Source: Bisporella sp. PMI_857
Taxonomy: Eukaryota; Ascomycota; Leotiomycetes; Helotiales; Helotiaceae
DNA: 64,000 nucleotides
Assembly (NCBI GenBank): GCA_021307315.1
Contig: JAJSPD010000035.1
Location: 1 to 64,000 of the forward strand
Direction: 5' to 3'
The position numbers and the translations under genes are program-made. Shown here piece after piece: positions 1 through 12,135 of this stretch (positions are counted from its first letter, which is position 1; every line of letters begins with the position of its first letter). The notes under the pieces were generated by a model. It had not been told where the DNA came from, did not search any database, and saw nothing but the letters and a program-made list of their open reading frames with translations.

Positions 1-282
1 ATCATGAGGAAGGGAAGATATGGAATGCCGATATCCAAAATGATTGGTATGTTAGATGTATTTTCACGATCCAAGAGAAGAAGCCTTCTGACCAAATCAC
101 CGAATAGAGAAATGCTCGCCTGAGTTCGCTACCTATGCTCAATATATACTTTTCAGCTTCGTAGATGCCCTCAATTACCTTATTAACTGGTACATCAAAG
201 AAGAAACCAAAGTACCAGGATACCAAAGTGGTGACTACCCTTTCCGGCTAGCGTCAGGCAAGCTCTTCAACGCTTCGTCTGA
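1..282. other. Downstream flank of SPT6, no gene seen
   Basis: This stretch follows the SPT6 stop codon on the minus strand. A short open frame exists on the minus strand but has no recognisable domain and begins at the window edge. It may be SPT6 3' UTR or the margin of an unseen neighbour. Confidence 0.4.
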
Positions 283-3200
283 CTATTGGCCGCGTCGGCT
301 CATTTCACTTGCGTGTCGAAGCTTGAATCCATTGCAGAGAGCCGTCATATCTGGATATGGGCTCTTCATCATTTCGTAGGCACCAGGAATAATTCGCACT
401 GGCCACGAATTGACGTTTGACAGTTGACCTGCCTTGAAGCAGAGATGGAAGTATCCTGGGTGTTTCGTGTCCAGGCAAAACGCGTATACCGATCTCCTTG
501 GGTTGGCTTCGGTGTATGTACTCAACCAATTCTCTATGAATATCGTAAGCACATGACTTAAAAGACCTATTACTTCGCTTACCTGTCTGGAGCTTGGTAC
601 CTTTATTCCACTTCTCGTGCTGCATCATCTCTTCTACTTTTTTGGTCATAGGTTTGACATGGTCTGCTATCAATTCATCAAGATCTGTATACTTGTACTT
701 ATTGCCAATCACGAGTTGTTTTCCAACGGAGAATTCACTGTCCTTCTGAAGCTCCAAGACGTCGATGTGCTGATAAACGCCGTCTGCAACTTTCCAAGTG
801 ACGACAATATGATCATTGCCTTTAGAAGATGGGCGAATGACAGCATCGCCTTGTGATTGCGAGCCCAGATATTCTTCAGCTTGTGTGAAATTGAACGGCT
901 TGAATAGTGGATGTTTGATCACGCGTTGGACCCTTCCGGTAGCGTTGTCTTTGACTTGCAGAGCCTCAATGTCCTCGCGCTCCAATTCAAGATCCCAATA
1001 TTGCCTATCACGATCGAATCGCCGCTTATACGGAATACTTAGTAAAGCCTTGCGAAGGGAGAGTTTTGCAGAGAAGTTCTTTCGGTCGAGCTCAAGAAGC
1101 TTTGCTTGAACGACCTGGCCAACAGAGAAAAGCTGATTTAAAGGAAGGTCATTCTCCGAGCCTTCATGAGGCTCGACTCGACCTTCGATCCCGGAATCTA
1201 GTTTAGCAATAACGAAATCTGGCTTTGCAACGCGTATGTTGACTGAAACAATCATACCCTCACATAGTGAGTCTTGAGATTCTCCGGTGAGCGTCGTGAA
1301 TACCTCATCCTCTGACAGAAGTGCGAAGTTTCTTCGGAGTTCTTCGTAGGGCTGCTGAAGCTCGGCACGAATTGTCTCTAAGGTGGCACGCTTTCGCTGA
1401 TTGTAGTTTTTCTCCAGTTGCTCGGCGTATTCCTCAAGAATCAAATCATTGACCTTTTCTTGCTCATCATCCTTTATAAGTTTTCGCACGATAGCCCCAG
1501 GTCCACCTTCATCTACCTCAGCTTTCACATCTTCTTCATCCAATTCAAGAGCATCAGCAGCCATTTTACGGCCTAGTTCGTAATCCTCTGGATGCACTCT
1601 TGTGTTGTCGAGATAGTCTGAATTTGGAGTTGAGCTGTCATATTCGATTAACAAGAAACTTGCACAGTTGTTCCAAACTCGAGGACCCACCACTGGTAGC
1701 TTTCCGCTATCAGGGTCGCCTACCAGCTCGTCTCGACTATTTACAAGACCACCGTTCTTATTGATAGTGTTGAGGACAGATGTCGCCTTGCGAGGACCTA
1801 AACCACAAATATATGGGAGAAGTGTTGCGGTGTAAGGGTCGCTTATGGCTTCATTGATATCAAGGCCGCAGAGGTTGACCATATCCACCATGGCCGTCTC
1901 GAGATGTTTCCGAAGCTTGTCATCTGGAAGAAGGTGTTGAGATGGGTGAAATGATAAAGAGATGATATCTTTGCCAAGAGCAGCGTATTCTTTCATTGGA
2001 TTTTGTAAGTACTTCGCCAAGGCCACACAGTAGCGTGTCAGTGGTGGGAAGGTTGGATGATCAATAGCACCGCGTGGACTGTCCTTGTAGAGGCGTGCTA
2101 CTTCATCGTTGACAATCACAACATCTAGAGCTTCACTTCGATCTTCCCCGGTCTCTGCATCCTCAAATTCGGCGCCTTTCAAGCCACGATCATTGACGAG
2201 ATCGCGAATGGTATTAATTAACCGGTGAGTCTCGACAGAGAACCCACCAATTCCCAGAACGTCAGGCTTTCTCCGCTGTACAAGCTCAACAAAATCTTCT
2301 CTAGCTCTTTCATCGCGTGATAGATTATTGAACTTTCCGTGCTCTAGAACTCGACCATCTTCTTCCACCCATGCCCAGCAGACAGCATCGCGACTAGGAT
2401 CGCCATTTCCGTTAGATAATGCAAGAACACGAGGGATGGTACCGAGAATCATTCCTTTCGGCTTGTAGGGTGCTTGATCAAGTTTCCTCGAATATTCTTC
2501 TCTACAGATCTTGAGAATAGAATCTTGACATTCAGTTCTCATGCTCTCCTTCACACCCTTGATAATCACTTTCTCGAGTTTGTGATACGCAACATCGAGT
2601 GCTTTCTGTCGCTCTTCATTCCAAGCATCAGCAACCTCACTGAAATTCTCTGAAGCAAATTCCTGAAAGAGCCTTTTACGAAAGTCTGACTCGTTCGATA
2701 ATGAAACGCGAACTTCAAGAAGCCCTTCCTCCTCGGCCTTCAACATTTTCAGAAACATCTCGGGCTTGCTCGCAATATCGCTAAAAGTCTGGTTCTTGAT
2801 ATATTTAATTTCGTAGTATTGATGCTGGTCATCAATCTGTTTTAGTCCCTTGTCTGTTCTCCTGCAAGAAACTTCGCCTGCCATGTAAAAGTTTCTGCGG
2901 AAGTGTTGGCGCATGCGGGGGTTCATGAAAAGCTCTTCGGCATACATCTGGCGGGCAGCCTCTAATACCTTTTCTCCCGTGTTGAGTTCGTTATCGTAAA
3001 TTAAAGAATCGGCTAGATCGATTGGTGTTTGGGCATGGTCATTGGTATACTGCTTCCTGCCTTCCTTCAAAGCATTCTGAGCAACTTGGTCAGCAGTAAT
3101 ACCATATGCCTTGACCAAGTTGTATGTTTTCCCCTTCCGTATACGATCATAAATGCTCGTCTTGTTACCAGCACGACGTTTTTCCTTGATGTCACCGTTC

Positions 3201-4666
3201 GTTGCAGCTAGATCTTTGATTTCTGAAGAATACTGAAAATATACGTAGTCCTGGATGTCTTGCAGTTCCTCCATGGTCGCCGCAATTGGAAGCATATCCT
3301 CAAACATCTTATCCTCTATTCCGCCGGCCAATTTGAGATTATCGAATGTCTTTTCCAAAACATTCCGCTTGTCGATTAGGGCACGGAACTTCAGGTCAAG
3401 CTCCAAAACACGCCACAAATCGTCTTGATTCAACATAATAGTAACCTCATCTTCATCTGGATGATTAGACCGGCCTCTGATCTTCCTCGCATGAATCAAA
3501 TAATCTTTTCGGTGCTGGAAGACATAGGGTACTTCGACGGCATCGATGGTTAAGAACTCAAGTACCTTTCCGATTGCTCTCGTGAACGGTGCTTGAAGTT
3601 CGGGATGAAGCCCCTTCTTTGGCCATATCAAACTCGTGATCCAACGAGCTTCCTCCTTGAACTGCTCCTCAGACAGCTGAAGATGCTTGTATGGCGCTCG
3701 ATCAAGCTGGAATCGCTCAGGCTCATCGGCCCAGCGGATCTGGTTATCTTCATCCGTGAGCATCTTCTCTGCCAATTGAGAAGGCTCGAAAACATCCTTC
3801 AGCTCGAGGTTATGGTCACCAGCCTCCCTTGCCTCTGCCTCGTCTTCTAATGCCAAGGCCCAATCGTAGTCTTCACCATTTCCAAAGATAGCCTCCATGT
3901 CTTCGAGCGCATCTTTGTCGAGACCAGTTGCTTCCGTTCCGATGACAAAGCCTCTCTCACGTGGACGAGCCACCTCCATCTCCTCCAGATGCCGTTGTCT
4001 TTCATCGTCATCCTCCAAGTCATCCTCCTCAATAAAATCAGCAAACTCATCGACGCGATGGTGATCTGGCCTAGCGAATTGTCTATCTAAATCGTGGGGT
4101 GCGTCGGCGTCATCGTCGTCGGAGAATATATCATCAAGCCCGCGTTCCTTTGGTTGCTCGCCGTCTTCCCGGTGGCCACGCTTAAGTCGCTTGAGTTTGG
4201 GCTGCAGTTGTGTCAGAAGTCTACATAAACTTAAAAAAAAAGTGACCATACCTGTGAGGTAGTCTTTCGCTCCCATTCAGGATTTGCCTCTCCAATGAGA
4301 TCAAGGTCCTCCTCATCTAGCACTGCTTCTTCCTCATCGCGCTCTGCCCTCCGTCGCTTTCTATCCTTCTTCCGACGTCGCTCTCGCTCATCTGGCTCTT
4401 CTTCATCGTCTTCTATGATGAAGCCCTCTCGGACCTGCGATCCAATGTTAGCCGTAGCGCAAAACGTGTGCAGCTTTTCTTTTGTGGTGTACCGCGCGAG
4501 CCGCCTCCTCATCATCATCGTCATCTTCCTCCTCGCTTGAATCATCTATATGTCTGTTCTCATGGTCTTCCCGCGCACGCATTTCACCAGTGTCTTCATC
4601 GAATGAGTCATCATTTTCCTCATCATCGAGGTCGGCCTCCGTTTCAAGCAGGTCATTCAAGCTCAT
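283..4666 (-). CDS. SPT6: Transcription elongation factor Spt6
   Basis: Nuclear histone H3-H4 chaperone that travels with RNA polymerase II and restores chromatin behind it. Four exons: 4666-4493, 4434-4252, 4201-583 and 533-283, giving 1408 aa, close to the usual Spt6 length. The introns have GT-AG ends; the first carries a GCTAAC branch site. Visible domains in order: a very acidic N-terminus (about residues 1-200, with runs of Asp/Glu), a YqgF/RNaseH-like fold near 700-850, a helix-hairpin-helix region with GLGPRKA near 920, an S1 RNA-binding domain near 1100-1170, and a tandem SH2 domain from about 1210 to the end, which in the family binds the phosphorylated Rpb1 linker. The last intron lies between the two SH2 halves. 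The start is the first ATG before the acidic region. Product identity is very secure. Confidence 0.95.
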
Positions 4667-6197
4667 CTTTGCGGCTTGGGAGGTTTAATGACAAAGAAAT
4701 GAGATAGAAAAGGCGAGGCAGTGACTCTAGGCAGGCAAATATTGTGGTCTAGCAGCTTGGAGGGCAGCGAGAGAGGTCCGGCAGTCTGTGGCAGCTTTGG
4801 AGGAGATGAGGAATAGTTTCTGCCTTTACTCAACTAAGGCAAATCGCGATATAAAAAACGCGACAGGGAAGTTTTGAGGGAGGCTGAGGCTGAGGCTTGA
4901 AAAATGTTACATAATCATATCTTGTGTCACATGTACCCATTTCTATCACGTGAAATAGTAACGTACTTGATAAGCAACTTGACTGTACAAGCAACTTGAT
5001 CACCCAATTTTACATACAAAAAACGTCGGTGCACTTCATTTATTTGTTAATGAAAAAACTTATAAATTTGAATTTTATTTTTTTATACTATATTTAAAAC
5101 ATTTTGTAATTTATAAGTACGTACTATTTATACTTCATAAAATATTAAAATTGTTAGCTAAATAATCCCTGTAAATTCGTTTTTTATTAATAAAATTTTA
5201 TTGAATTAATAAGTTTATTACAAAACTTAAAATGTCAAATATTTATAATATGAATATTTTATAATACTAATATAAACTTTTTTAATTAACAAATAAATAA
5301 AGCGCATGGCTACGCACAGACGTTTTTTGTATGTAAAATTGGGTGATCAAGTTGCTTATACGGTCAAGTTGCTTATCAAGTACGTTATGTTAACTGCTTA
5401 CTTAAGCAATACCATAACATGTCGCGGACAGTGTTGCGGCCAACACACAGACACAGTTTCATCAAACCTACTGGTTTATCACGAAAGCAGTACCGTCTTG
5501 ATTTGTACCTGGTGTTTCTTTTATTTCTTACGGAAGATATCAGCTTTACAAGCTCCAAACCTGGATATGTAGATTCTGTAGAAAACCCATTACCTTGAGT
5601 ACTTTAGCACCATCTCAGGGGCTAATGAGGGGCAGAACCTGAAGCGTATGCGGGTGCAAGCCTAATTAGTGCGGCCCAATTGCTCTGCAAAAAGCTTTCC
5701 AACGTGAGACGCCTGTAGCAAAGGTACTTGCTAGCATTGTGTAGGATTGGCTTGGGTGGGCCGCCACTCCAAAAGACTAGAACTATTATCTCGAGTCATA
5801 CCATTTTTTGGTTCTTCTATCTCTAATACCTTGTGTATCTCATGGCGGAGTGAAAGCGTATATCTACGAATCGAGAACCACTAGATCTTACACCTAACTA
5901 CCCCACCCCACCTCAAGCCCACCTCATCCGTGGTTGTTAGCGCCAGCCTGACCGTCCTTCGTTGGTACTGTAACTGTGCCTGGTTACAAGATTCAATATT
6001 TACACTGCGTTTGAGCCACCGCTGGCCTGCTTAATCGTGATATAGCATAAACTCACGCACGCGGACACAAAGACAAAGACCACCGGTCTGCACATCCTTT
6101 CTCGCGTGCATCGGTTTTGCCAAAGTGAGGAGCAGGCGACGTCTCTAGACGCTCAACCCTCTCGGTTCCGTGGGGCAGCCGCAGCAGTTAATACACG
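4667..6197. other. Shared 5' region of SPT6 and the MAPK kinase gene
   Basis: About 1.5 kb between two divergently transcribed genes, so it must hold both promoters. It contains the inverted-repeat element at 4959-5387, listed separately. The remainder (5388-6197) shows no credible coding sequence. The DNA just before 6198 is probably 5' UTR of the kinase gene. Confidence 0.6.
4959..5387. mobile_element. MITE-like element with long terminal inverted repeats and TA ends
   Basis: The left arm reads TAACGTACTTGATAAGCAAC from 4959. The reverse complement of the right arm ending at 5387 reads the same, and the match runs for about 70 bp with only a few mismatches. With small gaps it continues for roughly 110 bp, including a shared TTTATTTATTTGTTAAT stretch. 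Both ends abut TA, as expected of Tc1/mariner-type insertion into a TA target. The core (about 5040-5300) is extremely AT-rich and has no transposase reading frame, so the element is non-autonomous. Each arm contains an internal direct repeat of AAGCAACTTGA. Classification as a Tc1/mariner-derived MITE is inference from the TA ends and structure. Confidence 0.75.
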
Positions 6198-7933
6198 ATG
6201 TCGGAAGGAGGCTTTGGGGCAAGGAGTTTGAAGAGGAAAAATGTCAAAGGGTTAGCTTTGAATGCGCCAGCGCCACGGAAGGTGGAACTCCCCTCAGATG
6301 CCGATTTGCAAATTCCTGGAAGCATTGGCGCCAGCGAGAGCACACGGCAGACTGCACAACTAGAAATTGGTATTGAATACAAGTTGGACTTGAAGAGAGA
6401 AGACCTGGAGGTCTTAAAAGACTTGGGGGCTGGTAATGGAGGAACAGTGAGCAAAGTGCGCCATATGGCAACAGGGACCATCATGGCAAGAAAGGTCGGT
6501 GCAAATGTCCACAAGATGGTTTCAGTTACTGATACCCAATTTCTTAGGTGATTCACGTCGAGGCCAAGAAAGAGATGCGTCGTAGGATCGTTCGTGAACT
6601 CCAGATCATGCACGAGTGTAATTCCGTGTACATTGTAAACTTTTACGGTGCTTTCCTGAGCGACAACAACGATGTAATAATGTGTATGGAGTATATGGAC
6701 GTCGGGTACTTGTGGTCGCTTCTTTCTGAGCTTCTCGGGCTAACATCTTTATTAGCGCACTCGATCGCATCTCCCAGCAATTCGGTCCAGTGCGAGTAGA
6801 CGTGCTTGGAAAGATCGCAGAAGCAACCCTAGGAGGCCTGACATATTTGTATATGGCGCACCATATCATGCACCGAGACATCAAACCTTCGAACATACTG
6901 GTTAACTCCAAGGGACAGATTAAACTCTGCGACTTTGGCGTATCAGGGGAACTAGTCAACTCAGTGGCGGACACGTTTGTAGGCACCTCAACTTATATGG
7001 CACCTGAGCGGATTCAGGGTGAAAAGTATACTGTGAAGTCTGATGTTTGGAGTTTTGGTTTGGCTATTATGGAACTAGCTATTGGTAAATTCCCGTTCGA
7101 TGCTAGTGAGCATCTGTCGGATGGCGATGGGGCTCCAGCTGGTATCTTAGATCTACTGCAGCAGATCGTTCATGAGCCTGCACCAAAACTACCTAAGAGC
7201 GATGCCTTCCCAAGTATTCTTGAAGATATGATCCAGAAATGCTTAGCCAAGAAGCCAGAAGAACGTCCTACCCCAGCAGATCTCTACGTAAGTGGTTCTT
7301 AACCATTTTGCTTTTATCACCATTGACTGTTTATAGGAACGCGAGCCTTTCGTACAAGCCGCAAAGCGCACCCCAGTAGATTTGCGAGAGTGGGCTGTGA
7401 GTTTGATGGAGAGGGATAATCGCAAGTCTCATCTCGCTCCGCAATTGTCTCCAGCAACCCGAGCATTGCTTCGGTCCGGGGACTCGCCGATCGGTTCTGC
7501 CCCTCAGGATTATTCGTTACCAACACCAACATCTGGCGACATCCCCATAGGAGGCGCAGATGTTCGCTCAGCAATGGCATCTCCCGATTATGGCTCTAGA
7601 TCAGCCATTAAGAATGGATCACAGAGTCTTGGCCGTGCGTCAGGCCAGGACTCATCACGCCATCCAGGCATAGCCCGAGTTTCAACAACGAGTTCTGTTC
7701 CAAAGGTTAGCACAGTCCACGTTCCGGACCATGTAGTACCTAGTGGATCGTCAAGCGCAGGTGCATCAAGCTTCAACCTTCCCATACGACCTGCTCCACC
7801 ACCAACAGGAGCATTGCCACCACCACCGCCAGTCCCACGGAAGGAGAACAGCGATCAGGATATCAAAAAGGATAGTCGGCGGCAAGCTACTTTTGGAAAT
7901 GGCATGTATGGATACCCAAATTCCGGGCATTGA
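6198..7933 (+). CDS. STE7: MAP kinase kinase, Ste7/Mst7 type
   Basis: Dual-specificity MEK expected to activate the Fus3/Kss1/Pmk1-type MAP kinase that controls mating, appressorium formation and invasive growth in plant pathogens. Four exons: 6198-6494, 6548-6705, 6756-7287 and 7337-7933, giving 527 aa. The first intron uses a less usual GTCGGT donor. The kinase domain shows the glycine loop GAGNGG near residue 77, the catalytic lysine in MARKVIH near 99, HRDIKPSN near 190, DFG near 212 followed by an activation segment with SVADT as the likely phosphorylation site, and APER. The C-terminal tail (about 390-527) is Ser/Pro-rich with a polyproline run before VPRKEN, a feature I associate with Mst7-type MEKs rather than Pbs2 or Mkk types. 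Family assignment is secure; the exact paralogue is likely. Confidence 0.93.
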
Positions 7934-8663
7934 GCGACTTTCTTCATCAAAGTCTTTTTACATCCCTGGAAGCGCAAGCCAGCATTGCCGGCGCCGTCTC
8001 GATTTGCTATAGTTCCTGTTCTATTGATGCATATCTCGTTCATGGCTCGGATCGTACTTATCTGAATGGCCAGAAAAGGAAGGAAGCAAACTTTAGTAGC
8101 TTCCGGCGTTATACAGGCGTATGATAGATTCAACGAATTGCCATTAATAGCTTTTGTTCTTTTCCGTGCCATCGATACCTTCTGCAATATAAAAACTAGA
8201 TCGAGCTGTTACGATACAATGCGTTTATTCTTGTAAGATGAAGATTGTTGACCCCCAAATAAACATCCTAGACGTGTTTCGTGGCGAGTCCTCCCTTCGA
8301 GTAGGAATATTATCTCCCAACGCTCGTTTGTATAAATCACCAGGTAAGTGATACGCACCTTGGAAGCTCGACTAGGACTCGAAGAGCTGGGTCGCTTACA
8401 AGCTGCTGTTTCCGGTCCCCCTCTATTACTCGAGGACAGAATAACGAGGTAAAGCATACTTGGGCATGGCCATGCGATATGAATAATAAGTATACGGTGG
8501 TTCGAGCTTTCTTAGATTCAGCGATCTCTCCAGGTGCGGCTTTCATTCAGTGTATTGCTTTATAGGAGGCATTTAAAGGGGAGGCAGGCCCTTTTGGCAT
8601 CCTTTAAATCTACATATTTTAGTTCTTTCCTTTTCCACCCTTGAGGCCGCCTACGCCTACCGC
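7934..8663. other. Convergent 3' region, no gene seen
   Basis: This stretch lies between the stop codons of two convergent genes (MAPK kinase and HAD phosphatase) and presumably holds both 3' UTRs and terminators. I see no coding sequence or notable repeat. Confidence 0.5.
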
Positions 8664-9812
8664 TCACGCTTCCGTATCACTGCTTTCACCTCCACGGGCG
8701 ATTTGACCAATGAAGCCATTTTCCAAGATCTCGATCAATTCATCTAGTCTCGAAATACAGAGATCTGTATGTTCATGGGTTGCTAAATGCGTATTGACCT
8801 CATTCACAAGCAAAATCGTCGCTGCGCCAGCCCGATACCCTGCCGTCATATCGTCTATTGAGTCCCTTTAGACTACATAAGCTTCATTACCGATTTGGGG
8901 GAGGGGGGGGGGGGGGGGGGGGGTTGAGCAAAGAAGCAAATAACTTACCCAACCATAATCATCTCCCTCCCGTCTCCGCTCTCGCCATCTTCCTTAATTA
9001 AGCCCCAACTTTTGGCGATATGTAATATTCCCGCTGGATCTGGTTTTGGTGGTCGGAAGTCTCTCGTTACGATCGGCGCAAATACCTGTCCTTGGAGAAA
9101 CTTGCCTAAGAGATGGTTTACAGGCACGTTAAAATTGCGAGTGCAGATGCCCTTTGGAATGGATCTAGAGTCTAGATATTCCATTAGAGAAAGAAGACCT
9201 GGCTGTGGCGCTTGAGAGTCGCAGGCTGCAGATTCGATATCACGTATCCTCTGAAATGCGATGGCTTGGGCGTCCGGTGGTAGGGTGTAAATATGATCGA
9301 GGATGTCTGTCTGCGAAGTTTAGTCACTTATTCGTTTCCGGATTCCGGAGTACTAACTCCTTTGTCGATAGAGAGAGCCCTGCGCATCTGGCTAAACATG
9401 TAGTTCTGAGGCATACTTCGGCGACGGTCAGCTCATTTTCATTTGATAGATAGTGTTGCGAAGAGAGCTTCTGCAATGTAGAAGCATCCGTCTTCATCCC
9501 AAGTATTAATAACAACGCCACCATCTCTCGAAACATTTTACTTGGACTGGCTCTCCATCCTAGCAAATACATTATTCTGACTAACCATAAAGTGCCATCA
9601 ACGTCAAATACAATTCCTTTCAGTGTTGGAACTCCTGCTGCCGCGACACCGACTCCATGCTTCAGAGGAGCGAACCGACGTGGTTCTTTGGATGAAGTAG
9701 ACATCATGAGAGCCTTTCTCAAGCGATCGCTTGCAATTCTGGGAGAACACTGAAATGGAAAACAATGAAGACTAGTAGTCACTCGCGAAAACTTCATGTA
9801 TAACTTCAGCAA
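8664..9812 (-). CDS. HAD-superfamily hydrolase (phosphatase-like)
   Basis: Haloacid dehalogenase-fold hydrolase, probably a small-molecule phosphatase; the substrate cannot be told from sequence. Exons: 9812 (or 9707)-9586, 9415-9358, 9310-8949 and 8865-8664, giving 282 or 247 aa. Splicing rebuilds motif I as DVDGTLC, with the second Asp as general acid. Motif II Thr lies in CTRNF, motif III Lys in PPKPDP, and motif IV in GDSIDDM, which is itself rebuilt across the last intron. The start is uncertain: the longer form adds about 35 residues rich in Arg and hydrophobics that could be a mitochondrial presequence, while the shorter begins at a Met-Met pair just before the conserved region. The last intron (8866-8948) holds a 21-base homopolymer. 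Confidence 0.88.
8903..8923. repeat. 21-base G homopolymer inside an intron
   Basis: A run of 21 G on the plus strand, preceded by a further five G and a single A. It lies in the last intron of the minus-strand HAD hydrolase gene, so the transcript carries a C21 tract. Confidence 0.9.
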
Positions 9813-12135
9813 TGTCTAATGAATTCTATTGGGGCAATTTGTGTGAATGTGACAGCGGGGGGAAATGTGGGGATTATGTTTCTCGCTTAAGGATAGATCC
9901 TTTCCCATTCTGGGCTGAATCTTCAGGGGCTAGCTTTTGAATAGAGAAAGGTCATCAAGAGAAATTAGAATACGATACTTCGTATATTTCCAGACCAATA
10001 TTAGTAGGCCACTTCTGTCAGGGCATCGATAGTTTGTTGCATATCATAAATCCAACGATAAGAATACCTTCATCCTAACATGACTAAGCATTATTCCTTT
10101 CAAGTGGCATTTCGAGTTATATCAGTTAGACCCAGAAACGCCCTTCTTTGACCTAGCCGATTCGACAATAGAGCAATGATATAAAGTTCAGAAATGTCTC
10201 TAGGTTCGTTGTGGAAGAGACGCATATCACCAAGTGCATTGGAGCAACGCTCTGAAACTTTAGTATATGAATGTGGATCAGGTCTGGGCCACCAAAAACT
10301 TGCAGAAATATTAGGAAAAAATTTCGACCAAGAAAGGGCAGAGATCTGAATAGCAAGCTTCAACACACTTACCTTCCAGGTATCTTTAGCAAGCCATACA
10401 CACCCTCGTCGGAATTTCGTCAATGTCAGTTGTACAATGTTCTTTAAACAGCCATGATTGATTTTGGATTAGCTACTTTCCTCTGATTCATGAGACAATA
10501 ATCCATCTGCCATATGAGAATATTCCTAATCTCGTCTAATAAGACTTCTCGTCCACGCACACTAGTTGAATACAAAATAACAAACCCCAGGCCAATTTAG
10601 TTGACACTTCAAAATGACAAGAATCAATGATCTACAAGTAATATATTTCCATAAAATTACATACTGTGGACGCTACGGTCAGATAAAGTGGGGGCCGTCC
10701 TCCAGTGAAGAGATAAATGTGCCGAATCTACGGATATAGGACCTTCAACCCATGTCAAAAAAAATACATAGTGATTCAAGCCGAAAGAGCCTACGTAGAT
10801 ACTATGCGAACACTACCTTGTATGAAGTGGGCAGGGTGGCTTCGGTGGAAGCTTGAGAGCAATGGAGTTGCAAAACTCGTAGCATATCCAACAGAGCACA
10901 GCGGACGCCCTTCTTTGAGCTCACCAATGACGAGCCTTAACAAGCCAATGCAAGTATTCGGAATGGTGCTTCTGATAGGTTCAACTGAGGTAAAAAGACG
11001 CTCTTACTTCGCCTTGTTGCTAAACCCGTGGCGAAAATCACCATCATTGGAACTTCATCGTTCAATAACCAAGGCCCTGAGGCAAGGCCACTACGGAGTA
11101 AATAATGAATTGCTCTGAAGACTACAAAGAGGCCCGGCGGTGTTAGATGCAGTCCTCGCTTTGTTACACCGTGGTGAGGTGGGGAAGAGAGAAGGCAGAT
11201 ATCTGCTTGCAATGGCAGTGATGATGAGGTTGCTAGGGAACGATTATGCCCGTGACTCGTGGTAGTACCTGACATGCAGGAGCCAGTGGCGTCTGTTATC
11301 GAGAGCTTCCAATGTATGGTTGGGTTTCGTGATACATGACTAGTCAGGGATGGGTTTGTGAGGACGCAATGGAAAGTTAGATTAGACATGGATTAAGATG
11401 ATTAACATATCCTTTCCGAAGGCTCTTCCTTCCAGAAATGGCGCTTTTGTATTCAAGCTCAAGTCACACATATGAGAGATCAGACACCGAAATGCGGCTG
11501 ACATATGCAGATGGCAGCAAAGAACACACATCGGCTTAGAAAGGGAGATATATCCATGGTCAAAGTCACCAAACACCTAAAGTTCCAAATAAGCCCAGCT
11601 TTGACAACTCAGGAAAATAGTCGACTCACAGTGCTTTCACAATTTAGAGTAGGCGCACAATGATTGATTGTTGATTTGGAGCGCAGAACTCTTTGACAAA
11701 GCTTGGGTTATCTCTATCAACTGTCTAGAGGGTCTTTCTGATCCTTGAATACTTAGTGGCACAAACCAGAAAGCTCATGTTACAGTGAAAGGGAAATCAC
11801 AAATGATTGTGGTCACGCCTGAAAAAAACAACATCAGGAATCAAATATAAATTTACAAGGAATATTTGGAAGATCTCGCTTGTATTCTCGAAGAGGCCAT
11901 TACTATAGATCCCATGAACCAACGCCGGTATGATAAACGACTCTTCGGTCGTGATCGCTTCCACACGCTATGCTCCTAATATAATATCCCCCAAATGCTT
12001 CGTGGAATGGTCGTGAAGTCTGTCGCTTGAACCAATCCGACGTCCCCTACTGATGAGCAGAGAGCTACGGGATGGCTAAGGTATAGTGCTGTTATGTTGC
12101 TGATTCGAGTATGGAGAAGAACAAAACATCGAGTC
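9813..12135. other. Gene-poor intergenic region of 2.3 kb
   Basis: No reading frame here shows a recognisable domain or coherent exon structure. Open frames exist near 10100-10423, 10717-11118 and 10937-11389, but they overlap on opposite strands and have unconvincing composition. The region carries the promoter of the HAD gene on its left and the 3' end of the HAPSTR1-like gene on its right. Confidence 0.45.

Noticed and set aside
5306..5572. Plus-strand frame overlapping the right arm of the inverted-repeat element
   Set aside because: It runs through an inverted repeat and AT-rich DNA, with no transposase features.
10717..11118. Plus-strand frame of 133 codons
   Set aside because: Same overlap problem and no family resemblance.
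10937..11389. Minus-strand frame of 150 codons
   Set aside because: It overlaps another frame on the opposite strand, has no recognisable domain and low-quality composition; most likely chance.
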